Shown piece by piece: positions 22,588 to 35,621 of a stretch of 64,000 bases of DNA. The notes beneath the pieces are model-generated. The model made no database searches and had not been told where the DNA came from. It saw only the letters and a program-made list of their open reading frames with translations. This DNA is from Terebella lapidaria (Eukaryota; Annelida; Polychaeta; Terebellida; Terebellidae): the NCBI GenBank assembly GCA_949152475.1, contig OX424555.1, forward strand, positions 72,803,499-72,867,498. The letters run 5' to 3'. A program made the position numbers and the translations under genes. Position 1 is the stretch's first letter. Every line of letters begins with the position of its first letter.

Positions 22588-22786
22588 CAGGGCTCAAAAT
22601 TTATAATTTTATCCAGGAAAAAAGGCTCCTATTTCGCTCCTATTCAACAATTTTCAGGAGCCAATTTGCTCATGAAAGCTTTTACAGATTTTCATCAGCC
22701 AATTGGCTCGTGAGCTCTATTGCCTGAGAGCAAATCTGAAATGTTATGAGCCTATGGCTACCCGCAAGTGGCAATTCTGAGCCCTG
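22588..22786. mobile_element. hAT-type MITE
   Basis: The 199-bp element starts CAGGGCTCAAAATTT and ends AATTCTGAGCCCTG, a short imperfect terminal inverted repeat of hAT character. It is flanked by 8-bp near-identical duplications, GTGTGCAT at 22580-22587 and ATGTGCAT at 22787-22794 (7 of 8 match), as expected for hAT. No coding frame. It inserted just outside the foldback that ends near 22555. Confidence 0.8.
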
Positions 22787-23057
22787 ATGTGCATTATCAA
22801 CGCTCATCACTCAGATTGAAACATTGTCACCAAGAATCAACTTTGGACCTGAGGGAGCAGCACTACAGCTGAATACGGTGACAGCAAAGACGAACCCAGA
22901 TCAGCAGGATCCTGTCACAAACAAACCACGGATCATCCAGTCCATACCACCCTGAGCAACATATTATCCCTTCCGATGAACCCGAACTAGCATGTCAGAA
23001 CTACAGACCGGTTTTCCACTCAAAATTTTGTCAACACATGACCCCACTGAGGATATT

Positions 23058-23125
23058 CCCCAAAGACCTCAGGACTATCACAAACCACCATGTCGTGGTT
23101 TGTTATAGTCCTGAGGTCTTTGGGG
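23058..23125. repeat. Near-perfect 31-bp hairpin
   Basis: Arms of 31 bases (23058-23088 and 23095-23125) are complementary with one mismatch around a 6-base loop CATGTC. The outer arm is CCCCAAAGACCTCAGG. Function unknown. It abuts the MITE that begins at 23130. Confidence 0.75.
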
Positions 23126-23129
23126 CCAT

Positions 23130-23338
23130 CTGTCTAGTGCTCCAGTCTCATGACTCTTGTGTAAACATGACGACCTGTGGGCGGAAGGCACCAAGCTAAA
23201 CAAGCCTTGTGAACGCATATTCTGGTAGGCATACTGATCTTTAAAAATATGCATTTAATGGTGTATCATAGATCTACCATGTTTGTCTCTGATGCGCTGG
23301 GTCGTCATGTTTACACAAGACTCATGAGCACTGGACAG
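23130..23338. repeat. Short MITE-like inverted repeat
   Basis: Ends of about 45 bp are reverse complements: CTGTCTAGTGCTC ... CTTGTGTAAACATGACGACC on the left and its complement ending CACTGGACAG on the right. The 209-bp element has no coding capacity, and no target duplication is obvious. Confidence 0.65.
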
Positions 23339-23384
23339 TCGCATATATCTCCAAGATGTGAGTACGCATTAAGGTGATGCATTA

Positions 23385-24318
23385 GGCCACACCTAGTTCC
23401 TGGCAGTCACTCCGTACGGTCCGATGCGGTGATGTCCATCACCGCATCGGACCGTACGGAGTGACTGCCAGGAACTAGGCCACACCAAATTGAAAAGTCG
23501 GTCTATGGGATCGCCGCCTATAAAAAAAAATCCCCGCTGCAAATTTTCACGATATCATTTTTTTTTATTTCACCGCCTTTACCCGTATTTCATCTTGGAT
23601 TGTTAACAAGCAAAGCGGTTCGATATAAAATTTAGCAAAAATATGGTACTAATTACCTAAGCAGGTTTTTTTTCCAGGGAATTGTTGTACTATTCGTGGT
23701 ACTTTCTAATCCCAAAACATTTCCACAAATTTAATAATACCAATAATTACATCTTTCTCTTTGCAATTAAGTACAATACTATGATAGATCATAATATCTA
23801 CAATTTGTGATAATGGCCAGTTCAACAATATTCATCATTGCATTGCCATCATGTATGTTAACAATCTGTTCCCTACCTGATTATATTAAATTACATTAAT
23901 TTTAATGCCTAGAGAGTAGAGGCCATAATAAAGTGTGTATATCTTGCACAGAGTTGTTTCAATCTTTGTTAATATTGAGTTGGGCATCTTATGCGGTAAG
24001 GTAAATAGTGTATGTAAAGTTCATTGTTAAAACTCTTAAATGCACATGTGTTACCTGTTATTACAATCTGAATGGGAACATTTGATCAAAATACCCTCCG
24101 TATAGAAAATATAAGTCGAAAAGTCAATTAAGCGAAACTTTATTTGTAAAAAAAAAGTTTCGGGCGTACAGACTATTATTGTCTAAAATCCATAGAAGAA
24201 ATATTTATTTGTAAAAAAAAATTCTCCGTATAGAAAATTTTGGTCAAAATTTCATAGATGGAAAATCTCCTCTGTATAGAAAATTTTGGTGAAAAAAACC
24301 ACACAATTTGGTGTGGCC
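23385..24318. mobile_element. MITE with GGCCACACC ends, interrupted by a palindrome
   Basis: The right end, CAATTTGGTGTGGCC (to 24318), is the complement of GGCCACACCAAATTG at 23478-23492. A second copy of the outer GGCCACACC lies at 23385, because the palindrome at 23394-23475 sits inside the left terminal repeat. The interior carries several CCGTATAGAAAATTTTGG-type direct repeats near the right end (24220-24290). No coding frame is seen, and the superfamily is unknown. Confidence 0.6.
23392..23479. repeat. Perfect 88-bp palindrome (43-bp arms, 2-base spacer)
   Basis: The arms 23392-23434 and 23437-23479 are exact complements around TC. The left arm reads CCTAGTTCCTGGCAGTCACT and onwards. 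It is bordered by a direct repeat TAGGCCACACC (23383-23393 and 23476-23486), so about 82 bp appears to have been inserted into the left end of the surrounding MITE with an 11-bp duplication. Zero mismatches imply very recent origin or an assembly artefact. Confidence 0.85.
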
Positions 24319-25289
24319 AAAGGTGTATTGTCGTTTTCTGGGGCCGACTTCGAAGATTTATGGTCTCTCGTTGAATCATCATGCAACACGACTAATCGAA
24401 TGTCTCACTCTGTATGTACCATCAATTCGTACATTCACAGTTGCGTTATGACATGAGATTTCTGGAATTCATAATGCAATCAAACACGATCGATATTCAT
24501 GTGCACTTTGATATACATGTACGTATAATTCAATGAATATGATTTACACCGACTTTCCAACGTGCTTGTGAATAGTAGATCTACTTGTAAAATGAGCACC
24601 AACATTACTTCAGTATCATTTAGTATGACAATATGACAATTTAAGCAGACTCACCACATATTATGATCCATCTCGGAGTGTGGAGCCGTTGACTTACAAT
24701 TTTCACAAAAGTGTTCTAGCAATCCAAAGAGTTTCAAAAATCAAATACGTTTTTACCATCTAAAGTTACACCATGACAAAAATATAATACTACTTGATAT
24801 AATACATTTCGATGTTCTATTCTGTCAACTTGTCAACTATAATTATTGGCAAATATAAGAACCTCCATAATTCAATTTCCTTAATTCTGAATAAATCAGA
24901 CTCCGATAGGTCTTTATTGGAAATGTGACATTTCTGATATGACTAGTCGATAAACTCTTGACCTGAAATAGGATCAGCCAACAGCAAGATGGAGGATTAC
25001 ACAGCTCATATAACACAAAAATAGAACGAAAATAGTTGGATGGGAAGCTTGTGTCGTGGGATAAATCAAACAATTTTTTGATACATGTATATACATGTAA
25101 ATGGATAGAAATACACAAACACGTAGCAATGCATTCCGGGAACCATTCTATCATTTTTGTGGAAATGAAGTAAGCATTTAGTTGGATATTCAAGTTTAAT
25201 ACTATAATATTTCGACATAGCTGGGTGCCATTCTCGCCGACAAAACTAATGCGAGAGATAAATGTCATGCTTTACTGGCCGATGCCAAT

Positions 25290-27680
25290 TTAATGCTCGC
25301 AAAACCGCGAGTAGTAAGCATCATAAAACGCAAATAGAACGTGATGACAACATCCACTGGGAGTGGTTTCAGCTGGGACAGTTTTATGTCTGACGGACTA
25401 GTTGAGAATGGACAAAGAAGACTTTGTTGCAGCAACGAAATGATGACGAACGGGAATTTTAGAGTTCGCAAAGGCCTAAATGATGTGTGTAATATTGGTA
25501 GAGTGACTGATGTGATCGACATATATTTGAAACAGCGTAGCTAATATAACAGGCACATGATATCTGAAATAAATCTCACGACATGCATACAGAGTGACTT
25601 TGTCCGACACCAAGATCCATTGATCTTTTGTGTAGCCTCCGAGGGGAAAATATAAGTAATATTATGCAGAAAATAACCATCTATGACCATGCATGTGTAA
25701 TGTTTGAGTTACTTAAGTAAATATTGTTTTGGAATATTGACGAGTTCCTTTCTAGGTTACTGTGATGTAATGTTTCATCGCTGTCGTCAGAAAGAAATCA
25801 ACTTTGTTGAAAATGTTATCCTTGAATGTCATCTAGAAAACTTGCCAAGCAATAGAATTTCATCATTCAAATGGAGAAAGGCAATGTACACACGGGAGAT
25901 AAGGAGTGTCACCCCCTAGTCATTTTCGCAGCAGATGGTCAGCAAATTATAATTACTGAACAATGAAGAACCTGTTCAATGCTATTCAACTTTTTTCAGC
26001 AACAATGTAAAATGTTGTTTTATCACAAACAACAGCGAACACTTAGCTTACTAATACGTCATTTTCGGACCCAGTGCGTGTACGTTGTAAACTATTAGCA
26101 CGCCAAATTGATGTATCTGCCATAAATGGTATCCATTCTCTCTCGACAGAGCAATGTGTTTCTCGTTGTCCTAAGTCCTGGATGTGACTTGACGTGATTT
26201 GAGCGTGATCTACATGTTGGTAATTCACGGACTGTGAGTTATAAGTCAACGTTGAAACAACTGCTACTGTAAAAGGTTGCGATATCTACTTGGAAAATTA
26301 TAACGACAAACCATTGTCACGTATATATATATTACCGTTTTGAGTGCAAATCTAATCTAGACGATCCAGCTCACCTTTAGGGGATTCGAAGTACTTGTTT
26401 TTATTGAAGAACGTATATCGTATATAATTGTTGAAAATGTTATTTTTGGAATGTCATCTGGTGATATCAGATGCAGCATACAAAATATCGCTGACATTTC
26501 AATGCGAGAAAAACAGGGTGATGAATAGTTTGTGATGGAAATTATGTCATTAACATTCGTGTTATTGTTGTTATGCTACTTGGAAGCATATGTAGCTGTT
26601 GATTAACTGGTTAGCTGAAACACAAGCATGTTTACCTGAAGCAGTGTGATTTTTATGTGAAGGACGAAAATAACATGACACGTTCACAACTAAAACCGGA
26701 AGCATCCTCTTTTCATAAAAATTGGAACATAAAATTGGAACATAAATCTAAATCAGCCAATCAGCCAGCAGTTTTCATCTTTCTTGTCTTATCAATTCTG
26801 ACATGACATCAAGGGTAATGCTACGACCAGCTCGGATAAATATTTTCAAAAGATTTAGATTACTACTCTGTGGTGGTTGGGATTTGAATTATCGCAATAT
26901 TATGATGGGGTTATCGTTTTATATTTATCTCACTTGTCAGATCTCCTGAAGATCAAGATATCAGCTATCGTACCAGTATCGTACATAACTACTGAAATGT
27001 ATTAAATAGCGAAAGAGGGAGACAACAAAACGGTGAAATCATCGATTTTGAGATTCAAAACCGTGCGTCAAACAGGCTGCATTTCCCATTGAATAAAACA
27101 ATGGCTTGCTATGCTCGAGCTTGATCCTAATAAGTGCATCCATATCATTAGTATAAAACAAAAAGCCTCATTTGTAGATATACATTTTTATTCAAATCTA
27201 GTGCCACCACTAGTGCTTTATCTGGCACATATTATTATTCTCGCGAACAACACATTAGATTCATCTCACTGGCGATGAGAATGGTATCATTGAATTATTA
27301 CTGATTCACATTTTTTCTTCCCAAATTCACAGAAAAACCCGATATTTCAGAAAAAAATCAGGCACTACTCGTAAGTTTCACAGCTGCTGCGGGATAGGCG
27401 TATTACGTGTGACATCACATCAATGATTAGTCTTTGTTATTCGGTGGTACGATGCATCGACTAATCACAGATCACATGTCACCATTGCATTCATTATCCC
27501 AGACTGTCAGAGGAAAGGAATTATGTTGACGAATGTCCAGGCGAGATAATAGGACATGGTGAATTGTATATACTATGTATTATTTGCCGAAGTTTCCTTG
27601 AGAGATTCAGTTATGTCCATGCTAGATAATATGAGCTAGTGATTTCAAGGTACGTATTACACTATTTTCTGAGGTTGCCT
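25290..27680. repeat. Tandem segmental duplication, unit A (part)
   Basis: Segments matching unit B in the same order are: 25320-25375 (CATCATAAAACG ... GGGAGTGGTTTCAG), 26425-26600 (CAGATGCAGCA ... TGTCATTAACATTCGTGTTA), 27300-27400 (CACATTTTTTCTTC ... CTCGTAAG) and 27500-27575 (AGAGGAAAGGAATTATGTTG ... ATGTCCAGGCGAGA). Identity is moderate, with many small indels. No gene is recognisable. The remaining sequence between 24.3 and 30.8 kb shows nothing further I can name. Confidence 0.65.
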
Positions 27681-30600
27681 TTGGACATAAATTTAAACAA
27701 CATTTGAGTATAGATCAGAATTTAATTGTTTGCAGTTTATGATCTATTACATATATCCCACTATTCTGATAGCCGTAAGGCCCCTAGAAAAGTGTGTATA
27801 TTTAGATGCTCTTTGGTGCTCTGGTGCATCAGGAGCATTAGAACGCCTAAACCGACTATATACAATTTTTATTAAAATCATATTTTAGCGTCGAACATGT
27901 CAATTGGACATTTTATAATGATAGTGGTATGGAATCAAACCCAGTTTCTGAGGTAGTTTCACCAATATGAGCAAAACAATTATGCCGGTTGTAAACAAAC
28001 ACAATTACAGTTTGATTTACTCAAAGTGTTCAAGTGCATCAAACTCGAATGTGAAAAAAATACCATTCTTTCCTATTCATGCCCAAACTCATACACGTTC
28101 AGACACCGAGTTTGATGATTACACTTTCTGTGTATACGTGCAGGTGGACATATAAACCACTTGTTCATAGTGATCGTCTGCGGATCTAATGTGAACATGT
28201 TCATTTATTTTCATTCGCGCTCAAATATATTTCCGGGAAGTATGGCCCTTCTTCCTTGCACAGTCCCTTTAATGTGAGCTAGTCATTGGACAAACGACCC
28301 TTTCAGCTTGAGAGATTAGGGGAAGAAACAATTGTAACCTCCATGCTGACACTGAAATGACTTCTTGGCTGCAAAACTGTACTTGTGAGGAACAAAACCA
28401 TACACGTGGATGCTTTGCATATCGTTAACGAAGTTGAATGGCGTCATTACTCCTGGACAGCTCCCAAGTATTGCACCCATGTGTAATGGACATACTCAGG
28501 CGAAAGTCACCTAGTCTGCCAATGAATACATTCACTTGGGTTAGTTTCACCAATACACGTACAATGGGTCAATTCTCATTGGGATGTACTGTGACTTAGG
28601 TGCAGTTTATTTTATTCCATGTATTGCCACACTTCCTGTGTCGCCATCTGTCTCACTAATTCCGCCTGGATGAAGAGTTGCAAAATGCATACAAAAGAAG
28701 CAGTAACTTAAACAATAGTTATCAATTCAGCCATGTCAGAAAAATCAAACTTGGCAATGACTGTTTTGTCAACGATTACAATAAATCGGGAATTCAGGTG
28801 CAGGAAAAACAGTACAGGATTTACTTCATTATTTGTACACACAGCTACACGTCACTTATTTCAGTATTGGTATTACTCAAGATGATAATTGGCTATAGAT
28901 CTGTATGACAATGGTACTGAATAGTGTAATGGCCTAATACTTGAACTGCTACGAAAAAACCCCTGAGATAGAGAGGCCCTTCTTCGAAAACGACATTGTA
29001 AAAATTTCAGCATTGATGAAAAGGTGATCGGTGATACAAAGCCTTGAATAATGAGCATGATGTTAGAATGTCGTCATGCAATAATGTGTTATGAATACTA
29101 TTAACTTTTTCCATTAGTGACAAGAATCGTAGCTGGTGCTAGTGCATCAAACCTCCTCGGATCAAAGGTATCGCAAGGACTATTGTGTAAATGTGTCAAT
29201 ATACCATGGGCGTGTTGACGTGTTTCGGAACAGTGATATGACCGCATATTTCACGTGGTCTATTTCAACACGCGACGATGGGCCAAAGAACGGCGTATTC
29301 GATTTGGCTGTATACACGAACTGTCGAACACGAAACTCTTATGCGAAAGTTAACAAAATAAAGAACAATTTGAGAGAAATTGTACGTTCGTTTATGAAAC
29401 GCTTTGTCTATGTGTGTTGGGGGCGACGCAGGATAAACAACTTCTCAAAAAAATGTTCACAGTTCACTGGAACGAGGAGACATAAAATTCGAATACGTTC
29501 ACGTGAAGTTTACTCGGGAACCTTTTCACAAAGGGACAGTTGAACACAAGTAACCTACAATGGAGATAATTATTTTTGTGGCCAGCGGAAATAGGTTGGG
29601 ATGGGAAAGTTTGTGTGATTAATAACCTTAATTTAATAGATTAAATTGTTCATGATTCTCCATATAATAAACAAAGAAGAACATATCTATAGATGTATAT
29701 CCAAAACAAAGCAAAGAACAATTTGAGAGATGTACATAGATGTATATAGATGTATATCCGAGTTCAGACCTTCAATGGTTTTAATGTTGCCCAATGTTCT
29801 GGATCAAACCCATAAAATCTGGTCCAGAATTATCACAAAGCGCTCATAGTATGTTTTGTACTTGTACTTGTTTATTCACAAGACTTAGTACTTGTTTATT
29901 CACAAGATTAAAATGTAAAACCTTATTGAACCAATCAAAAATATTATTTTTGAAAATGCTGTGATCCTTTTGTCGAGATTACTATATTTAAAACAAATGA
30001 TAGCAGGACCGGGCCGCCCATGCCTACCCTCCGTGGGTCAGTTTTTACTCAAACTTAGAAGACTAGCGCGACGCGCTGGCCAATGAAAGATGTACAACAG
30101 TGCAAAGCAATTTTCTCTGCATAGAAATATTCATCAATATTAATAAGTAACCGTGATATATAATGAATGAACGGAAGAACGTGAAATGTCGTAATATATA
30201 AGCATCACTCAAAACAAAAACTTCGAGAGTATTTTCCCCATGGGTTTCTCAGAAAGCGTCGACTCTCTGGGGAGGCAATGAGGAGGCGGTTGTCGAGTGC
30301 GCTCTTGACGAACTATGGATTTGCTTGTAGTTATGATATGTAAATGGAGCCATACACACGTTTTATTGAAATAAAACGTGCATATATCTGCACTATTCTG
30401 TTGAATGCATACCGGGAAGTGTTCTTTCTGTGCAGGTGGGTATTGATCAACATCAACCATGAATATGGGTACATGTATTCAGATTTGTCTGTCAACATTG
30501 TACACAGGACGGACTTAGTATAAATCTGAACCATTGCCCAACAACCGACTAAATAATTGTTGTTAAATACTGTAAGTGTATAGTTTAACTCACAACTTAT

Positions 30601-31206
30601 CCAATTGATGATTGTCAAGGGTGCACCGGAGAGCTACCGTTATATAATTTACTCAGTTTTTGTTATAATCTTGGGTGCATAGATTTAATTTACCTTAAAA
30701 AATCGCAACATTTACTAGCCCACTCTAGAATAGAATAGTTACATTTCAACCGAGTTTTGGCTGTTGTATATAATTTTTTTTATTATCCAGATCACAATAT
30801 TCGTGAATTCAGTACCTGAGATGAGTGGTTTGCTGCTATTACATCCAGGATTGAAGCCATCACACCAGTATTTGCTAAGAACACGCCATTAATTTAAATT
30901 CACGACGTGCTGATTTTCTACTTTGCTCGAACTTTTCAGTAAAAGCGCGATGGAATAAGTAAATTCGAATATCAACATACTTGTTGGGACAATCTGTTTC
31001 CATAATTTTTTTTTTTTTTAAACTTATCTTTCTATATAATTGAAACATCCACGCGTCGGAAAAGTAGTTGTGATCATGTGGTTTCGTTAAAAAAATTTAA
31101 ATTGTTTGCCAATCCACATTTGTTTTCTTCATGGATTTACATTTGTGCATGATGTCATATACGAGATATTTGATTGACATTTTCACTCTGTTCATCCAAC
31201 CACTCG

Positions 31207-31623
31207 TACAATTCATAGTTCCGACGACATCCCAACAGGCCACGCCCCCTTGGCAACCGCGGGAAAAGTCCCACAAACATACCATGTGCTTTTGTTTGAG
31301 CGAGCCGGGAATAATGCAACGTTTGCTTGCTTCTGTTTACACATTCGTTTTGTAAAATAATACACCATATTTCACATGTCTATACTCATAAAGGGATGGA
31401 AAATATATTGTAAGCCTAAATATTTAACTTGTTTAGCTTTACTTGGCCGTGAGTGCGTCAGAAGTCCACTATCATCCCACTTCATTCAAGAGATTGGGCT
31501 GTTGGCCACGCCGGTTTTGTTTGTGGGACTTTTACGTTTTGGTGCGTATTTTTGACGTCTTTTGATTGGGTAGTAAATATGGAAGTGGGCGGGGCTTACA
31601 TATCATCGGAACTATGAATTGTT
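31207..31623. repeat. Foldback/MITE-like inverted repeat in unit B
   Basis: ACAATTCATAGTTCCGACGA at 31208 is the near-perfect complement of TCATCGGAACTATGAATTGT ending at 31622. Further in, AAAAGTCCCACAAACA at 31264 pairs with TGTTTGTGGGACTTTT near 31530, and GGCCACGCC occurs on both sides. No coding content. It is absent from the corresponding position of unit C, so it is younger than the duplication. Confidence 0.55.
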
Positions 31624-32779
31624 TGAAATATTTTACTTTCTGGATTCGTTCAACTGGGATAGATCTACCATTTGATTTTTGTCAGTGATGTCAACGAGCA
31701 TCATGTTTTAACAACGCGGTGGGGAATATCAAAATTATTCGCAACATACCATGAACCAGAGCCATATCTGGCCATACTTTGTGCCATGAAAAGTAGCCTT
31801 TGTGAGGTTATTTTGCATGATCTCACGCTGAGAAAAGCAAATATTGAATATTTATGTATTGTTTCCACTCAGTTATATGACACCAAGTACGCAGTTCAAT
31901 ATGATGTCTCTAATGTATGTATCAACCTATTATCACCAAAAGCAATAGATTTAGATGAAGGCAATGAAAAAAAACCCGGGACAACTTTTGAAATAGAAAC
32001 ATACGCCCGACCAATGTGTGAACTGTATATTATGTGTCTATCGTATACCTGATAAGATTAGTACTCAAGTCCAAACAACCGATTAAACATTTTTCAAATC
32101 CAAAACGAACCCCAGGAAGCCAAAAGGCTACAGAATTGTAAATAGTAAATAAAACCATTCATCCATAATACAGCTACCAGATATATTTTAGCATCGTATA
32201 CGTTTTCATGTGCAAATTGTGTTTGCATGCAAAAAAAACAGTATGTTCAATTCGGTTGTTTATTGCTTTCTGCAGACAGTTAAACAAGGTGAATGGTCGA
32301 ATTGTTGTTGTCAGGTTCATTCAGATATCGGGATAAAGGCAGTGGTAAGTATCATAAAACGAAATTAGAATGCATCAAGGAATCCTATTGGGAGCAGTTT
32401 CAAGCCAAATCTACGTGTTGAGCAGGAGAGGGAATGAGATGGGAGATGCGTAGGTTACTTGTATAATACATATAACTCATATAACTGTGTCCTCGCCTGA
32501 GGAAAAGTTGTCGACAGAACGTTTTGTGTATTCCTACTACATGTATGTCTGCAGTAAACCATATACTTATCGTGGGGTTGGAGTATTTATTCATATATTG
32601 AGGTTGGGACTCAAGTTGGGACTGAGCTTCAATTAACCTAGCAATTCAGCGCACTTACCAACATATATCTGTCGAATTGCTATCATCATGTTTTATCACT
32701 TAGATATTGGGCGGGGAAATATCATGACATATCAGAGGCGTCTACTCGTTCCAAATCTGCCCTACACCTAGAATTATTT

Positions 32780-33445
32780 GTCAGAACAAGTCACTATGGC
32801 CAATACGTATGAGTAACTCATATATATCAGATACTTATCTCACATGTATGAGACACCAACTCATACGTATGAGATACTAACACCTGCGTAGGAGATACTA
32901 ATTCATACGTATGAGATACATTTATCCCATGCGTATGAGATATGTATGAGAGGATTAGATGTTACATCCATAGCCACCTACGTAGAGGGAGTTTCCAAAT
33001 GATTTGAAGGCGTATTTTGTTCTCTAATCTAAACCAAAGAGTGTCTAAACATTGAAATGATAGCCACAAGAAACTTCATTGCGTATAAATTGCAAAGGCT
33101 TTCTCTACGTATGCGTTAGATCCATACTTACGGACATGACATCTAGACATACATATGGGATACCATAAGTCATACATATGGGATACCAACACATTCGTAG
33201 GTGGTCCTAAAATTCCCATATACATGAAACCGCCACGGAAATAAGAGTGGTGTGTTCGTCCTAAGTAATATGTTCGCCCTTGCTGCTTTGACGCTCTTCA
33301 TAAAAATGAGACGTCACATACGCATCTGTCTACTTATAAATAGTGAAAAATCTCCTGCGTATAGTTTGTATATCCTACGTATGAGTTATTATCTTCTACG
33401 TATGAGTTAGTATCTCATACATATGAGATGAATATCTCATATCCT
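32780..33445. repeat. Foldback element with CTCATACGTATGAG subrepeats
   Basis: Left array (about 32800-32960) and right array (about 33350-33440) consist of palindromic units such as ACTCATACGTATGAGATACT, related by inversion. Looser copies (CATACATATGGGATACCA) occur between at 33160-33200. Same design as the element at 21.6 kb but unrelated sequence. Precise termini and target duplication could not be fixed. Confidence 0.6.
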
Positions 33446-35621
33446 AGGTTTCAAATATATATATACTTGCAATGATTTATCACTGGATAGTGTACATAAT
33501 TGTTTAGGAATGTTATCATCAAATGCCAGCTAATAGTTCAACATCTGCAATTACACGTGTGACAAATATATTTTCATGGAAATGTCAGATGCAGCACACG
33601 TATATGACATTTCAACGCAAAACAGACAGATGATGAATATTTTGTGATGCTAATTGTGTCATTGGCATTCGTGTTATTGTTGATATGATGTGTGGAGACA
33701 TCACCACCTATTAATTATCTCGTTAATTCGAGTCTTTTCAAGAAAATACAAACTTCTCCATTTGTCATCGCATGTAGCAGATTGTAGTTTAAATGCGAAT
33801 AAATAAATCACGATGAACAACGGAAACCAAAACCACATACAAAACCGAATCATATTTATTGTGGCTCCGTCAATAGTTACATGAAACTGGTTTTTACGTG
33901 ACTACTAGTATATACCTTGAGCGAATCTGGCTCGTGACCGGTGTCACTACATCAAATGCATCAACTGATACCATTTCAATTGACACAGTGAGTGTGAACG
34001 AAACACGACACTGAATCAATCAAAAAGCAGCTATTCGACCCATGTTCGAATCTCCAGATGACCGGATTCGCATTGCATCAGGGGATACAAAACACCGAGG
34101 AAGGCGATGACGTAAACAAACTCCACCAGAAACTCGCAACGAAATCAATGGAGTTCCTGTTTGCCACCAGGATCGCCACCATGTAATTCGGGTATAGACA
34201 AATCATAGAAACAGTCTACTTGCCAAATTCATACAAAAACGTAATAATGTTACATTAACTTTTTGTCATGTTTGTTTTTGCATAATACAAACAATGGACA
34301 TGACGTTTTTTGTACTTCTTGGGCATAATAGACTGTTTTAGAGCCCCAAAAGCACATGGCACCAGCAGGTACCCCATTAGAAAAGGGAATCTGTTTGGAC
34401 ATACAAGTGCAGATATACATGTATAACTGTTATGTTTTGTTCGTTCGATCAGAAAGGTATAGCAAAATCCAAAACTTTCTGCCAATCTCACTTTAAACAG
34501 TTTAAACGAGGAAATGATTGGTATGTGAAATTTCGCAAATCTATATATGGAAAAATTCCGCTTGTCATATTTTTTTAGATTAATTAAGCTGTCAGTTTTA
34601 TTCCATACTTATTGAAATGTAAAACATGATGGGCAAATCACCGACATTGATGTGTAAACAAATGATAAATACCATTGAACAGACAACATCTCTCATTTAA
34701 TCAAATGCATAGTTCTTTACTTTTGGTAGATTCATTTGGTATGAGACACAGTAGTTAAACAAACCAAATAACACTTCTGAAATACATTAGCTTGCAGATT
34801 GGTACAATCACTAGTTTGTAAATACATGTACGCATTGACCCGTAGTTGAGCCTAGTGGCATATTCGCGTGGCTATATCCGAATGATCACTTTATTCAAAA
34901 GGCATTTTTGCGACTGGTAATGAGAGCTTTCTCGGTGAATTATCTCTTATCCACATTTTTTCTTCTTGAATTCCTAAGAAAAAAATTCTGATAGGTCAGA
35001 AATATATCAGGTATTCCTCGTGTGCTTGGCAGCTGTTGTATAGTTATGGCTGCCGCCACATCAAGTCTCATGATGAGTTTCCATTGTTTTGTGATAGAAT
35101 ACATTGATTAGTCACATCATATCACTGTTGTTATCAGAGGAACAATTTATGTTGACGGATGTCCAGGTGAGACAATATGACCTGCTGATTTTAGTGTCTG
35201 GTAATATTACACAGCATGATATCTTAGTAACATTTGCCCATATTCCAGCAAGGAAACGCGTATCATGCTTTAAAATGATAAGAGGGTCAATCGTTAGTTC
35301 CAAGGGGCATGCTTCCATCTCAAAGCTTAAATGAGTTGAAAGAGTCTTACATGAATTCTACATATTCCTAAAGACTCGACATGCTTTCAAATACTTGTAA
35401 ATGACCAGTAATGTCCTGTCCCTTATATCTCATCAAAGAACATGAATGGTTTAAATATACATTAATACATCAACGCTAGAATGCTTACAGAGTATTTTAT
35501 CCTCTTCAAACTAATGTGATAAGCAGAGACTGACCATGTAATATATGTTATAATGTGAAATATTTTCCCACCTCTTCGATATTTAATATCGGATGCACAA
35601 TGTGTTGCTATACCTATTCTA

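Larger units (their letters stand above)
30810..35190. repeat. Tandem segmental duplication, unit B
   Basis: Blocks at 30820 (TGAGTGGTTTGCTGCT), 31744 (ACCATGAACCAGAGCCATAT), 32343 (CATAAAACGAAATTAGAATG), 33545, 34945 and 35130 match unit A and/or unit C collinearly. It is the only unit with all six blocks. Offsets are about 7.0-7.6 kb to A and 7.0-7.7 kb to C before later insertions. Two foldbacks (31207-31623 and 32780-33445) inserted within it. Coding potential is not convincing. Confidence 0.65.

Noticed and set aside
29136-29543. 135-codon frame on the + strand as a gene
   Set aside because: No known domain, no flanking splice or promoter signals, and the segment lies in a region of decayed duplications; length alone is within chance for one window.
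31672-32052. 126-codon frame on the + strand as a gene
   Set aside because: The homologous block in unit C does not keep this frame open, so it is not under coding constraint.
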